A stretch of 64,000 nucleotides of DNA from Ramlibacter lithotrophicus (GCF_012184415.1 NZ_VTOX01000010.1:62001-126000), one strand, 5' to 3'. Positions 17,341-26,535 are shown, counted from the stretch's first letter. Numbers and translations: made by a program. The notes: generated by a model from the letters alone, not told the origin.

Positions 17341-17810
17341 GCGCCCTCCATGGCGCGCACGCGCCTGTCCATCTCGCTGTCGATGCAGCCTTCGGCCGAG
17401 CCGCGGGTCAGCCCGTGCACCAGGAATTCATCGTCCTTGCAATCGATGGCGATGGTGCCGGGCGTCAGGGTGATCGAGTTCGCGTGCGTGACCAGTCCGA
17501 CGGGCGTGCGCTGCAGCGGGCGGAACCGGACCAGCGTCGGGCTGATCGGCAGGCGCGGATCGACGATGATCTTCGAGACGGCCCAGGCGGACTTGACGAT
17601 TTCCCAGGAGAGCCACGGCCAATAGAAGAACAGCACGCGCCACAGCTGCATCGGCATGCCTTCGCCGTCGACCACCTCCATCCGCCGCGCGGCCAGCAGG
17701 ACCACCGCCGCCGACCCGAAGCCGGCGGTGACCAGGAAGCCGGTGTAGTAGCCGGAGAGCAGCAGCCAGAAGGCGAACAAGGCGCAGAACGCGACGACTC
17801 CCCGCAGCAC
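17337..17810 (-). CDS. mrpE: Mrp antiporter subunit E, first gene of the operon
   Basis: 157 residues. The GTG at 17810 is chosen over the longer frame because it is preceded by GAGGAGG at proper spacing and because the protein then opens with the expected span VLRGVVAFCALFAFWLLLSG. The family core follows: FYWPWLSWEIVKSAWAVSKI and HANSITLTPGTIAIDC. The operon promoter must lie in the 138 bases between here and the divergent CoA-transferase gene at 17949. All ten genes overlap or nearly touch, so they form one transcript. Confidence 0.9.
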   Translation of the reverse strand: MLRGVVAFCALFAFWLLLSGYYTGFLVTAGFGSAAVVLLAARRMEVVDGEGMPMQLWRVLFFYWPWLSWEIVKSAWAVSKIIVDPRLPISPTLVRFRPLQRTPVGLVTHANSITLTPGTIAIDCKDDEFLVHGLTRGSAEGCIDSEMDRRVRAMEGA

Positions 17811-17948
17811 GGATCCTCCTCGGTTGTACGCCGGCGCAGGCGGCCGGCTCGTTGGTGAACGACTCGTGGCAGCGCACGGCAGCGTGCGCTCATGCAAGCC
17901 TCGGGCATTGTATCGTCAGGGATTGCGCCGCAATGCTGGAGACAACGC

Positions 17949-19211
17949 ATGAACGAATCGCCATCCCCCAACGAGCCGCGACCCGGCGGGCCGCTCGCGG
18001 GCGTGAAGGTGCTCGATCTCACCTCGGTGATCATGGGTCCGTCCGCGACCCAGACGCTTGCTTCGCTGGGCGCGCAGGTGACCAAGGTGGAGTCCGCCGA
18101 CGGCGACAACATGCGGCACGTGGGCCCCATGCGGCATCCCGGCATGGGCCACATCTTCCTGCACGGCAACCACGGCAAGCGCAGCATCGTCCTGGACCTG
18201 AAGCAGCCGCAGGGCCGCGAAGCCGCGCTGCGCCTGGCGGAGCGCAGCGACGTCGTGGTGAGCAACATCCGGCCGCAGGCGCTGGCCCGGCTGGGACTGG
18301 ACTACGAAGCCGTGCGCGAGCGCAATCCGCGCGTCATCCACGTGACCTGCTGCGGCTTCGACCAGCAGGGTCCGTACGCGGCGCGGCCGGCCTACGACGA
18401 CCTGATCCAGGGCGCGACCGGCATTCCGTGGCTGATGCAGCAGTACGGCGCGCCGGAACCCTGCTATGCGCCGGTGACGCTGGCCGACCGCGTGACGGGC
18501 CTTCATGTCGTGTCGGCCGTCACCGCCGCGCTGTATGCGCGCGAGCGCACCGGCTGCGGCCAGGCGGTGGAGGTGTCGATGTTCGAGGCCATGACGCAGT
18601 TCGTGCTGGCCGACCACATGGCCGGGCGCAGCTTCGAGCCGCCGCTCGGCCCCGCCGGCTATCCGCGGCTGCTGACGCGGCATCGGCGTCCTTACCGCAC
18701 CAGCGACGGGCACCTGTGCGTGCTGATCTACAACGACAAGCACTGGCGCAACTTCTTCGCCGCGATCGGCGAGCCGCAGCGCATGGCAAACGACGAGCGC
18801 TTCGCCACCCACGCCGGCCGCGCCGCCAGCATCGAGGCCGTGTACGAGGAAGTCGCCCGGCTGATGGCGCAGCGCACCACCGCCGAATGGCGCGAACTGC
18901 TGGACCGCGCCGACGTTCCGAACATGCCCGTCAACTCGCCCGAGGAACTGATGGACGACCCGCACCACCGCGCCACCGGATTCATCCGGGAGGTCGAGCA
19001 TCCGACCGAAGGCCGGCTGCACATGATGGGATGCCCGACGCGCTGGAGCGGCACGCCGCCCCCGGACCACACCTTGCCGGCGCCGCGCCTGGGCGAGCAT
19101 TCCGTCGCCATCCTGCGCGAAGCCGGCTACAGCGAGCCCGAGATCGAAAGCATGCTCGCCAGCGGCGCCTGCTCGGCGCCGGCCGCCCTGCCGCGGGAGC
19201 CCGCGCCATGA
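17949..19211 (+). CDS. Class III CoA-transferase (CaiB/BaiF, formyl-CoA transferase family)
   Basis: 420 residues from the ATG at 17949. Transfers CoA between acyl groups through aspartyl-CoA thioester intermediates. Family features: GPLAGVKVLDLTSVIMGP at the start, DLKQPQGREAALRLAERSDV, the catalytic aspartate near residue 150 in PAYDDLIQGATG, and ADRVTGLHVVSAVTAALY. It overlaps the acyl-CoA dehydrogenase by four bases, so the pair probably activates and then desaturates one organic acid. Acceptor and donor unknown. Confidence 0.9.
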   Translation: MNESPSPNEPRPGGPLAGVKVLDLTSVIMGPSATQTLASLGAQVTKVESADGDNMRHVGPMRHPGMGHIFLHGNHGKRSIVLDLKQPQGREAALRLAERSDVVVSNIRPQALARLGLDYEAVRERNPRVIHVTCCGFDQQGPYAARPAYDDLIQGATGIPWLMQQYGAPEPCYAPVTLADRVTGLHVVSAVTAALYARERTGCGQAVEVSMFEAMTQFVLADHMAGRSFEPPLGPAGYPRLLTRHRRPYRTSDGHLCVLIYNDKHWRNFFAAIGEPQRMANDERFATHAGRAASIEAVYEEVARLMAQRTTAEWRELLDRADVPNMPVNSPEELMDDPHHRATGFIREVEHPTEGRLHMMGCPTRWSGTPPPDHTLPAPRLGEHSVAILREAGYSEPEIESMLASGACSAPAALPREPAP

Positions 19212-20371
19212 ACTTCGACCTGACGCCCGAGCAGCAGCAGATCCGCGACGCGATCGAACGCGTCTGCGCGCCGTTCGACGCCGACTACTGGCTGCGGCGC
19301 GATCGTGAAGGCGGTTTCCCCGAGGACTTCCACCGGGCGCTGGCCGAGGCCGGCTGGCTGGGCATCGCCATGCCCGAGGAATTCGGCGGCGCCGGGCTGG
19401 GCATCACCGAGGCGGCGCTCATGATGCACACGATCGCCGCCACGGGCGCCGGGCTGTCGGGCGCGTCGGCCGTGCACATGAACATCTTCGGCCTGCACCC
19501 GGTGGTGGTGTTCGGCACGTGCGAGCAGAAGCGCCGCTGGCTGCCGCCGCTCATCGCCGGGCGCGACCGCGCCTGCTTCGGCGTCACCGAGCCGGACGCC
19601 GGCCTCAATACGCTCAAGCTCAAGACCCGCGCCGAGCGCCGTGGCAACCACTATCTCGTCTCGGGGCAGAAGGTGTGGATCTCCACCGCGCAGGTCGCCA
19701 ACAAGATCCTGTTGCTGGCGCGCACGACGCCGGTGGAGGAAAGCCGCGGCACCGAAGGCTTGAGCCTGTTCTACACCGACCTCGATCGCGCCGCCGTCGA
19801 AGTGCGAGAGATCGACAAGATGGGCCGCAAGTGCGTGGACTCCAACCAGGTCTTCATCGACGGGCTGCGCATTCCGGTGGAGGACCGCATCGGCGAGGAA
19901 GGCAAGGGCTTCGGCTTCATCCTGCACGGCATGAACCCCGAGCGCATCCTCATCGCCGCCGAGGCCGTGGGGCTGGGCCGTGCGGCGCTGCAGCGCGGTG
20001 CGCTGTATGCCAAGGAGCGGATCGTCTTCGACCGGCCGATCGGAACGAACCAGTCCATCCAGCATCCGCTGGCCCGCTCGTGGATGGAGCTGGAGGCGGC
20101 CCACCTGATGGTGTGGAAGGCCGCGGCACTGTACGACGCCGGCAAGCCTTGCGCGGCCGAGGCCAACGCGGCGAAGTACCTGGGCGCCGAGGCGTGCTAC
20201 CGCGCGTGCGAGAACGCGATTTTCACCCATGGCGGCATGGGCTACGCGAAGGAGTACCACGTGGAGCGCTACCTGCGCGAATCGTGGATCCCGCGACTGG
20301 CGCCGGTCAGCCCGCAACTGGTGCTGTGCTACATCGCCGAGAAGGTGCTGGGGCTGCCGAAGTCGTACTGA
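19208..20371 (+). CDS. Acyl-CoA dehydrogenase
   Basis: 387 residues, FAD-dependent alpha,beta-desaturation of an acyl-CoA. N-terminal helical domain MNFDLTPEQQQIRDAIERV, middle beta domain with FGVTEPDAG and VSGQKVWISTAQ, C-terminal domain with HGGMGYAKEYHVERYLRE. The usual catalytic EGTNE is not present after that motif; the segment reads RLAPVSPQL. The glutamate of GMNPERIL (about residue 245) sits where isovaleryl- and long-chain enzymes keep their base, so it may serve instead (inference). Coupled to the CoA-transferase by an ATGA overlap. Converges with putA nine bases later. Confidence 0.9.
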   Translation: MNFDLTPEQQQIRDAIERVCAPFDADYWLRRDREGGFPEDFHRALAEAGWLGIAMPEEFGGAGLGITEAALMMHTIAATGAGLSGASAVHMNIFGLHPVVVFGTCEQKRRWLPPLIAGRDRACFGVTEPDAGLNTLKLKTRAERRGNHYLVSGQKVWISTAQVANKILLLARTTPVEESRGTEGLSLFYTDLDRAAVEVREIDKMGRKCVDSNQVFIDGLRIPVEDRIGEEGKGFGFILHGMNPERILIAAEAVGLGRAALQRGALYAKERIVFDRPIGTNQSIQHPLARSWMELEAAHLMVWKAAALYDAGKPCAAEANAAKYLGAEACYRACENAIFTHGGMGYAKEYHVERYLRESWIPRLAPVSPQLVLCYIAEKVLGLPKSY

Positions 20372-20380
20372 CGTCGCGCC

Positions 20381-23300
20381 TCATCCCATCGTCATCAGGG
20401 TCGCATTGCCGCCCGCCGCGGCCGTGTTGATGCTGACCGAGCGCTCCACCAGCAGGCGTTCGATCGGAATCGCCGTCTCGCCAGGCTCCAGCCGCTCCAC
20501 GCTCACGACCGGCCCCGGCCGCTGCGCCAGTTGCGCGCGGATTCGGGCCAGTTCGTCCACGGCGCCGTGGAACAGCACCGCGTCGAACGCGACCTCCGGC
20601 GCGCTCCAGTCGCGCGCGATCGCGATGCACGCCTGAACTTCGGCGGGCAGCCTGGCCACCAGGGGCCAGGTTTGCTCCGGCCAGATTGCGCGGCTGCCGA
20701 CCGCCAGCACCGCGCCCAGTTGCACCAACCGGTCCTCGTCGCGCTGTGCCAGGCACAGCACCGCCTGCCGCGCCACGAGGCGGTACACGTTGCGTTCGCC
20801 GGTGGGGCCGGCCAGCACCTTCGACCGGCCGGCCGGCGACAGGTCGGCGAACTGGCGGCACAGGGGCGCGAGGCCGGGCGTGGTCGCATTCTGCTGCGCC
20901 CAGCGCGCGAACTCGCGCAGCGGCGGCGGCATGTCCCGCGCGACGCTGGCCGGCACGCCGCCCTCCTCCATCGCCCGCAGCGCCGCATCATGGGGCCGCT
21001 GCGACAGCAGCCGGTACAGATACAGCGGCCCGCCGGCTTTCGGGCCGGTGCCCGAAAGACCTTCCCCACCGAACGGCTGCACGCCCACCACCGCACCGAC
21101 CATGTTGCGGTTGACATAGACGTTGCCGGCGTGCGCCGCGTCCAGCACCCGCGCGATGGTCTCGTCGATACGGGTGTGCAGGCCCATGGTGAGGCCATAG
21201 CCGGTGCCGTTGATCTGCCCCACCAGCCCGTCGAGCTCCTCGCGCCGGTAGCGCACGAAATGCAGCACGGGACCGAAGACCTCGCGCTGCAGTTCGGCCA
21301 GGCCCGGCAACTCGATCAGCGTCGGCAGCACGTAGGTGCCGCCGCGCAGCGGATGCACGTTGGGACCGGCCACCTGATGCACCTTGCGGCCGCGCGCACG
21401 CATCGCCTCGATGTGGCGGTCGATGTTGGCCCTGGCTTCCTCGTCGATCACCGGTCCGACGTCGATTGCCAGCCGGTCCGGACTGCCGACGCGCAATTGC
21501 GCCATCGCGCCCAGCAGCATTTCCAGCAGGCGGTCGGCGGCATCTTCCTGCACGCACAGCACGCGCAAGGCGGAGCAGCGCTGGCCGGCGCTGTCGAACG
21601 CCGAGACCAGCACGTCCGCGACCACCTGTTCGGCCAGCGCCGACGAGTCGACGATCATCGCGTTCTGGCCGCCGGTCTCGGCCACCAGCGGCACCGGCCG
21701 CCCGCGCTCATCGACGCGCCCGGCCAGGCTGCGCTGCAGGAGGCGCGCCACTTCGGTCGATCCGGTGAACAGCACGCCTCGCACGCGCTCGTCGCCGACC
21801 AGCCTGGCGCCCACGGTCTCGCCGCGGCCCGGCAGCAGTTGCAGCGCCGCGCGCGGCACGCCCGCCTGCCACAGCGTGCGCACCGCCGCGGCGGCCACCA
21901 GCGGCGTCTGTTCCGCCGGTTTCGCCAGGACGGTGTTGCCGGCGGCCAGCGCCGCCGAAACCTGGCCGAGGAAGATCGCCAGCGGGAAGTTCCAGGGGCT
22001 GATGCACACCACCGGTCCCAGCAGACGGTGCGTCGCGTTGTCGAACTTCGCCCCCACCTCGGCGGCGTAATAGCGCAGGAAATCGACGGCCTCGCGCACT
22101 TCGGCGATGGCGTTCGACGCCGTCTTGCCCGCTTCGCGGACCAGCAACCCCATCAGGCGCGGCATCTCGGCTTCGAGGCGGTCGGCGGACACCTGCATGA
22201 TGCGGGCTCGTTCGGCCGGCGGCACCGCGGCCCACGCGGGCCCGGCCTGCACGGCGTGGTGCAGCGCCAGATCCACGTCGGCGGCCGTCGCCTCGCGCAC
22301 GACGCCGACCACGTCCGCTCGATCGGCGGGGTTGAGCACCGGCTGCGCTTCGCCGCCGGCCGCCGCGTCCACGGCCAGCAGCGGCGCTGCGCTCCACTCC
22401 ACGCGGGCGCTGTCCTGCAGTTGCCGTGCGAGCTGGGCGAGTTGCTGCTCGTTCGCGAGGTCCAGCCCGCGCGAGTTCGTCCGTACGCCGCCGTACAAAT
22501 TCGCCGGCAGCGGGATTTGCGGGTGCGGCAAGCCGGGCCGGCCCTCGTCGCGGGCCAGCTCCTGCACCCGCCGCACCGGGTCGCGCACCAGTTCGGCGAT
22601 GGGAATGGAGGGATCGGCCATCTGGTTGACGAACGAGGTGTTGGCGCCGTTCTCCAGCAGCCGCCGCACCAGGTAGGCCAGCAGGGTCTCGTGCGTTCCC
22701 ACCGGCGCATAGATCCGACATGGCCGGCCCAGCTTGCCTTCGGACTGCGCGCCCACCACCTGCTCGTACAGCGGCTCGCCCATGCCGTGCAGGCACTGGA
22801 ACTCGTACTGCCGCGGCGTGTAGCGATCCGGGCCCGCCATGTGGTGGATCGCGGCCAGCGTGTGCGCGTTATGGGTGGCGAACTGCGGGTAGACCGCCTC
22901 GGGCGCATCCAGCAATTTGCGCGCGCAGGCGAGGTACGACAGGTCGGTGTAGGCCTTGCGCGTGTAGACCGGATAGCCCTCCTGGCCGTCGACCTGGGCC
23001 CGCTTGATCTCGGCATCCCAGTACGCGCCCTTGACCAGCCGCACCATCAGGCGCCGGCCGCTGCGCCGCGCGAGGTCGATCGTGAAGTCCGTCACCTGCA
23101 GGCTGCGCTTCTGGTAGGCCTGGATCACGAAGCCGAGCCCGTCCCATCCCGCCAGCTGCGGCTCGAACGCCAGCCGCTCCAGCAGGTCCAGCGACAGTTC
23201 CAGCCGGTCGGTCTCCTCGGCATCGATGTTGAAGCCGATGTCGTAGCGCCTGGCCAGTGCGCACAGGCGCACCAGGATCGGGTACAGCTCGCCCATCACG

Positions 23301-24136
23301 CGGTCCGACTGCGCGCGCACGTAGCGCGGGTGCAGCGCCGACAGCTTCACCGACAGGCCCGGCCCCTCGATGATCCCCTGCCCCGCGGATGCCTTGCCGA
23401 TCGCGTGGATCGCCGCCTCGTAATCGCGCAGGTAGCGTTCCGCGTCCTGTGCCGTCATCGCCGCTTCGCCCAGCATGTCGAACGAATAACGGAATCCCTG
23501 TGCCTGCCGCGGCCGCGCCTTGGCGAGCGCCTCGGCGATCGTCTCGCCGGTGACGAACTGCTCACCCATCATGCGCATCGCCATGTCGACGCCCTTGCGG
23601 ATGACGGGCTCGCCGCCGGTCGCGACCAGGCGCGCCACCGCCGCCGACAGCCCGGCCTCGCTGTGCGTGGCCACCAGCTTCCCGGTGAGCAGCAGGCCCC
23701 AGGTGGCGGCATTGACGAACAGCGACTGGCTGCGCCCCAGGTGGGTATGCCACTGGCCTTGCGCGATCTTGTCGCGGATCAGCGCGTCGCGCGTCGCGGC
23801 GTCCGGGATGCGCAGCAAGGCCTCGGCCAGGCACATCAGGGCAACGCCTTCCTGCGACGACAGCGCGTATTCCTGCAGCAGGCTCTGCACCAGGCCGGCG
23901 CGGCCGGCGGCCGACGCGCGCAGCCGCAGGTCCGCGGCCAGGCGCTGCGCCAGTTGCTCGGCGCGGGCCGCGACGTCGTCGGGCAGGCGCGCGAGCGGCA
24001 ACAGGTCGGCGACGGGCTCGGGCTCGGGACGCCGGGCCGCGGCGGAGATGGCGCGCCGCAGCGGCGAGGCGGCGAACGGGCCCGTGGCAGCGAAGTCACT
24101 GAACAGGCTGGCGGTGGGAGTGGCGAAGGCGTCCAT
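20381..24136 (-). CDS. putA: Bifunctional proline dehydrogenase / P5C dehydrogenase (PutA) without DNA-binding domain
   Basis: 1,251 residues; oxidises proline to glutamate in two steps (FAD then NAD+). The proline dehydrogenase barrel spans roughly 200-480 (EGPGLSVKLSALHPRY, IDAEETDRLELSLD, VRLVKGAYWDAEIKRAQ). The aldehyde dehydrogenase domain spans roughly 560-1,040, with ETGGQNAMIVDSS and catalytic Cys near 853 in SAGQRCSALR. E. coli PutA (1,320 residues) has this Cys about 64 residues later; the missing part is the N-terminal ribbon-helix-helix domain, so this PutA cannot repress its own gene. A C-terminal domain is retained. Control is probably by the divergent Lrp-type regulator across a 90-base shared promoter. 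Confidence 0.96.
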   Translation of the reverse strand: MDAFATPTASLFSDFAATGPFAASPLRRAISAAARRPEPEPVADLLPLARLPDDVAARAEQLAQRLAADLRLRASAAGRAGLVQSLLQEYALSSQEGVALMCLAEALLRIPDAATRDALIRDKIAQGQWHTHLGRSQSLFVNAATWGLLLTGKLVATHSEAGLSAAVARLVATGGEPVIRKGVDMAMRMMGEQFVTGETIAEALAKARPRQAQGFRYSFDMLGEAAMTAQDAERYLRDYEAAIHAIGKASAGQGIIEGPGLSVKLSALHPRYVRAQSDRVMGELYPILVRLCALARRYDIGFNIDAEETDRLELSLDLLERLAFEPQLAGWDGLGFVIQAYQKRSLQVTDFTIDLARRSGRRLMVRLVKGAYWDAEIKRAQVDGQEGYPVYTRKAYTDLSYLACARKLLDAPEAVYPQFATHNAHTLAAIHHMAGPDRYTPRQYEFQCLHGMGEPLYEQVVGAQSEGKLGRPCRIYAPVGTHETLLAYLVRRLLENGANTSFVNQMADPSIPIAELVRDPVRRVQELARDEGRPGLPHPQIPLPANLYGGVRTNSRGLDLANEQQLAQLARQLQDSARVEWSAAPLLAVDAAAGGEAQPVLNPADRADVVGVVREATAADVDLALHHAVQAGPAWAAVPPAERARIMQVSADRLEAEMPRLMGLLVREAGKTASNAIAEVREAVDFLRYYAAEVGAKFDNATHRLLGPVVCISPWNFPLAIFLGQVSAALAAGNTVLAKPAEQTPLVAAAAVRTLWQAGVPRAALQLLPGRGETVGARLVGDERVRGVLFTGSTEVARLLQRSLAGRVDERGRPVPLVAETGGQNAMIVDSSALAEQVVADVLVSAFDSAGQRCSALRVLCVQEDAADRLLEMLLGAMAQLRVGSPDRLAIDVGPVIDEEARANIDRHIEAMRARGRKVHQVAGPNVHPLRGGTYVLPTLIELPGLAELQREVFGPVLHFVRYRREELDGLVGQINGTGYGLTMGLHTRIDETIARVLDAAHAGNVYVNRNMVGAVVGVQPFGGEGLSGTGPKAGGPLYLYRLLSQRPHDAALRAMEEGGVPASVARDMPPPLREFARWAQQNATTPGLAPLCRQFADLSPAGRSKVLAGPTGERNVYRLVARQAVLCLAQRDEDRLVQLGAVLAVGSRAIWPEQTWPLVARLPAEVQACIAIARDWSAPEVAFDAVLFHGAVDELARIRAQLAQRPGPVVSVERLEPGETAIPIERLLVERSVSINTAAAGGNATLMTMG

Positions 24137-24226
24137 CGGGTCGGTGCGGATTGATAACCGGCATCGTCATGCGCCGGGCACCGGATTTTTCTGCGATTTT
24201 CAACTGTCGAGCCGCATAATTCACTA

Positions 24227-24703
24227 GTGAACAACCAGCTGACCGTGCTCGACCGCATCGACCGCCGCATCCTGCAGGCGTTGCAGGACGACGGCCGGAT
24301 CTCCAACCTGAAACTCGCTGAGCAGGTGGCGCTGTCCCCCACCGCGGTGCTGGCGCGGGTGCAGCGCCTCACCCGCGACGGCTACATCCTGGGCTACGAG
24401 GCGCGGCTGAATCCGGCGCTGCTCGGCGCCGGGATGCTGGTGTTCGTCGAGGTGCTGCTGGATCGCACGACGCCCAACGTGTTCGAGCAGTTCAAGGCCG
24501 CCGTGCAGGTGCGCCCGGAGATCCTGGAGTGCCACATGGTGGCCGGCGGCTTCGACTACCTGCTCAAGACGCGGGCCGCCGACATGGACTCCTACCGCCA
24601 GTTCGCCGGCACGGTGCTGTGGCAGTTGCCCGGCGTGCGCGAGACACGCACTTACGCGGTGATGGAGGAAGTGAAGAACTCCACGAAGCTGCACATCAGG
24701 TAG
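24227..24703 (+). CDS. Lrp/AsnC-family regulator of putA
   Basis: 158 residues from GTG. Winged helix-turn-helix at 8-60 (LDRIDRRILQALQDDGRISN, then LAEQVALSPTAVLARVQRL), followed by the RAM/AsnC ligand-binding domain (GAGMLVFVEVLLDRT, MVAGGFDYLLKTRAADM). It is divergent from putA with 90 bases between starts, the classic arrangement of PutR/BkdR-type proline-responsive activators. The proline-responsive role is inference from position. A CATAAT at 24215-24220 is too close to the GTG to be a normal -10 unless the message is leaderless. Confidence 0.88.
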   Translation: MNNQLTVLDRIDRRILQALQDDGRISNLKLAEQVALSPTAVLARVQRLTRDGYILGYEARLNPALLGAGMLVFVEVLLDRTTPNVFEQFKAAVQVRPEILECHMVAGGFDYLLKTRAADMDSYRQFAGTVLWQLPGVRETRTYAVMEEVKNSTKLHIR

Positions 24704-24704
24704 C

Positions 24705-25055
24705 TCAGCGCAACCTGGGAAGGGCCTCGACGTTGGCCGGCTTGCGTTCGATGGTGCGGTCGGCAAAGCCCAGCCGCAGCAGCATCGCGCAGAACTCGTC
24801 CGGGTTGACCGGGCTGTCCAGCCGCACCATATGCCGCAGCAGGCCGGAAAAGTCCCTGGCCAGCAGGTCCCAGCCGTCCTGCGACACCCGCAGCTCGGGC
24901 CGCTCGTCCAGCGCGCGCCATTCCACCACCAGCTCGCCGCGACGCGGCTGCTGCGCGCCGTACATGGCGATGCACACCCGCTCCGCGCAAGGACCAAGCG
25001 CGATGGCGCCGTACCAGGCCTGCGAAGTACGCACGAACCCCGGCGTGCCGCTCAT
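24705..25055 (-). CDS. Protein of unknown function
   Basis: 116 residues from the ATG at 25055, which has GAGGC upstream. The frame stays open further but loses protein-like composition. The product begins MSGTPGFVRTSQAWYGAIAL, has an acidic/aromatic middle (GELVVEWRALDERPELRVSQ) and a helical end (LLRHMVRLDSPVNPDEFCAML). No membrane span or signal. It converges on the Lrp-type gene with one base between stops. No family recognised. Confidence 0.55.
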   Translation of the reverse strand: MSGTPGFVRTSQAWYGAIALGPCAERVCIAMYGAQQPRRGELVVEWRALDERPELRVSQDGWDLLARDFSGLLRHMVRLDSPVNPDEFCAMLLRLGFADRTIERKPANVEALPRLR

Positions 25056-25264
25056 GCCATGCCTCGCCGCGCCCTGGCGCGCCAGGCATTCGTCCCCGTC
25101 CTCACCGACATCGTTCCCGACTGCTTTGTATGACCTGCTGCCGATTCTGAGCGAAAGCAGGCGCAGCACATCAGTTCAAGAGCGCCATTGTTGTGCCGGG
25201 AAGACACGCGGTGCGCGGATCGGCGCGCCGCATCGCGACGAAGGAGCGCTTCGCCGCAGGGCGC

Positions 25265-25462
25265 TCAGCGACAGCCGCAGTGACCGGCGCAGTGGTTTTC
25301 CAGCACGCAGTCGATCGGCGTCAGGCAAGGCTGTTCTTCGTTCTTGCGCTCGCCCTTGAGCAGTTCGGGCGGCACCCGCAGCGCGGGTCCGTACTTGTCC
25401 TGGGCCTGTCCGGCGCTGCCGGCGCCCTCGGCTGGGGCTTGTCTGGGCGAACTCGAACGCAT
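25265..25462 (-). CDS. Small protein with a cysteine-rich C-terminus
   Basis: 65 residues. The ATG at 25462 is set by AGGAGC at ideal spacing; a longer version from 25513 lacks such a site. The first 40 residues are polar and probably disordered. The last 20 hold five cysteines and a histidine in the pattern C46-x5-C52-x5-C58-x3-C62-x-C64 (PCLTPIDCVLENHCAGHCGC). That looks like a metal or Fe-S site, though the protein is not recognised. No genes share an operon with it. Confidence 0.65.
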   Translation of the reverse strand: MRSSSPRQAPAEGAGSAGQAQDKYGPALRVPPELLKGERKNEEQPCLTPIDCVLENHCAGHCGCR

Positions 25463-25703
25463 CGCGTGCTCCTGGTTGGAAAGCCCTTGATGCGTCGCCA
25501 TGCGCGGCGCCATCGGCAGAGCTTCCAGCCTTTGTACGGGCTAGCAAATCGCTCGGATTTGATCTAGGGCCTGTTCACGCGAATATCTGTACTCGCCTGC
25601 GGCGCCGGATGCGTGCGGGACCAGTCCGACGGCCGCTTGCGCCGTCGTCCGACTGCCGCCCGAACGGCACCCGCAGAGCCTCGCGGGACAAGGAGTCAAT
25701 CGC

Positions 25704-26060
25704 ATGAGGAACCAAGTCCTGCTGGCGCTCGTGATCGCTGCGAGCGCGACCCTGGCCGTCGACGTCCAGGCGAAGAAGCCGGCGCCGGCCAGGAAAGCGC
25801 CGGCCGAAGTGGCGGTCGACGTGCCGCCGCCATCCGGCACGTGGGAACCCAGCCCCGCCCCCGCAAACGGCCATGTCTGGTCCGCCGGCTATTACGACTG
25901 GACCGGCGACCGCTACCAGTGGAAACCGGGCGAATGGGTGCTGGCGAAGGAAGGGATGGAATACCGCCAGCGCAAGTGGGTCCAGCGGGCCGACGGCAAG
26001 TGGATCCTCACCGGCGGCGATTGGGTGGAAAAGCCGGACAACGTCGCCGGCAAGCAGTAG
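25704..26060 (+). CDS. Secreted YXWGXW-repeat-like protein
   Basis: 118 residues with a signal peptide (MRNQVLLALVIAASATLAVDVQA). The mature protein opens with a Lys/Pro/Ala linker, then aromatic repeats: GYYDWTGDRYQWKPGEW, RQRKWVQRADGKW and TGGDW. These resemble the YXWGXW/WxxGxW repeats of small secreted proteobacterial proteins of unknown function. The ATG follows AAGGAG. Monocistronic and convergent with the HU gene. Confidence 0.78.
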   Translation: MRNQVLLALVIAASATLAVDVQAKKPAPARKAPAEVAVDVPPPSGTWEPSPAPANGHVWSAGYYDWTGDRYQWKPGEWVLAKEGMEYRQRKWVQRADGKWILTGGDWVEKPDNVAGKQ

Positions 26061-26106
26061 CGCGGCGTGTTCACGGCGCGGTGGCCGTGAGCGCGCGCGC
26101 CGCGAG

Positions 26107-26403
26107 TCACTCTGAACTCGCCTGCTCCGCGTTGTTGAGTGAACCCTTGAGCGCCGCCCCGGGGACGAACTTCACGGACCTGGAGGCGGCGATGGTGAGC
26201 GCTTCGCCGGTGCGGGGATTGCGGCCGGTGCGCTCGGCGCGCGCGCTCGCCTTGAAGCTGCCGAAGCCGGTGATGGCCACTTCGCGCCCGGCGCCCACTT
26301 CCCTGGAGACGATGTCGATCAGCGCTTCGAGGGTTCGAGCGGTGGCGGCTTGCGATTCGCCCGTCGCTTGCGACATGGCTTCGATGAGTTCGGTTTTCTT
26401 CAC
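26107..26403 (-). CDS. HU/IHF-family nucleoid DNA-binding protein
   Basis: 98 residues from a GTG at 26403 (AAGAAAG upstream). The fold is complete: N-terminal helices KKTELIEAMSQATGES and AATARTLEALIDIVSREV, then ITGFGSFKASARAERTGRNP with the DNA-bending arm, then VKFVPGAALKGSLN. HU proteins bend DNA and organise the nucleoid as dimers. Slightly longer than E. coli HU (90) because of the tail NAEQASSE. HU subtype rather than IHF is likely from the GRNPRTGEA arm. Confidence 0.9.
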   Translation of the reverse strand: MKKTELIEAMSQATGESQAATARTLEALIDIVSREVGAGREVAITGFGSFKASARAERTGRNPRTGEALTIAASRSVKFVPGAALKGSLNNAEQASSE

Positions 26404-26535
26404 GCTTTCTTGGGATTGAGCAAAGGGGTCGAGAGTGTAGCGGCTTCTCCGGCGCATGCGGCTCAGCGGCGCACGCCATGAGCCGCCCCCGCCTCACGGA
26501 CAATCGCAGCTTCCCGCTCCACCGCGCCGCCACCG

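Noticed and set aside
10526..17810. Membrane-bound hydrogenase or formate hydrogenlyase complex
   Set aside because: Only antiporter-type subunits are present. No NiFe large or small subunit, ferredoxin-like subunit or maturation gene lies nearby.
20531..24154. 1,207-codon open frame antisense to putA
   Set aside because: Shadow of a high-GC coding strand: His/Arg/Gln/Ala-rich without domains, while the opposite strand encodes a full PutA.
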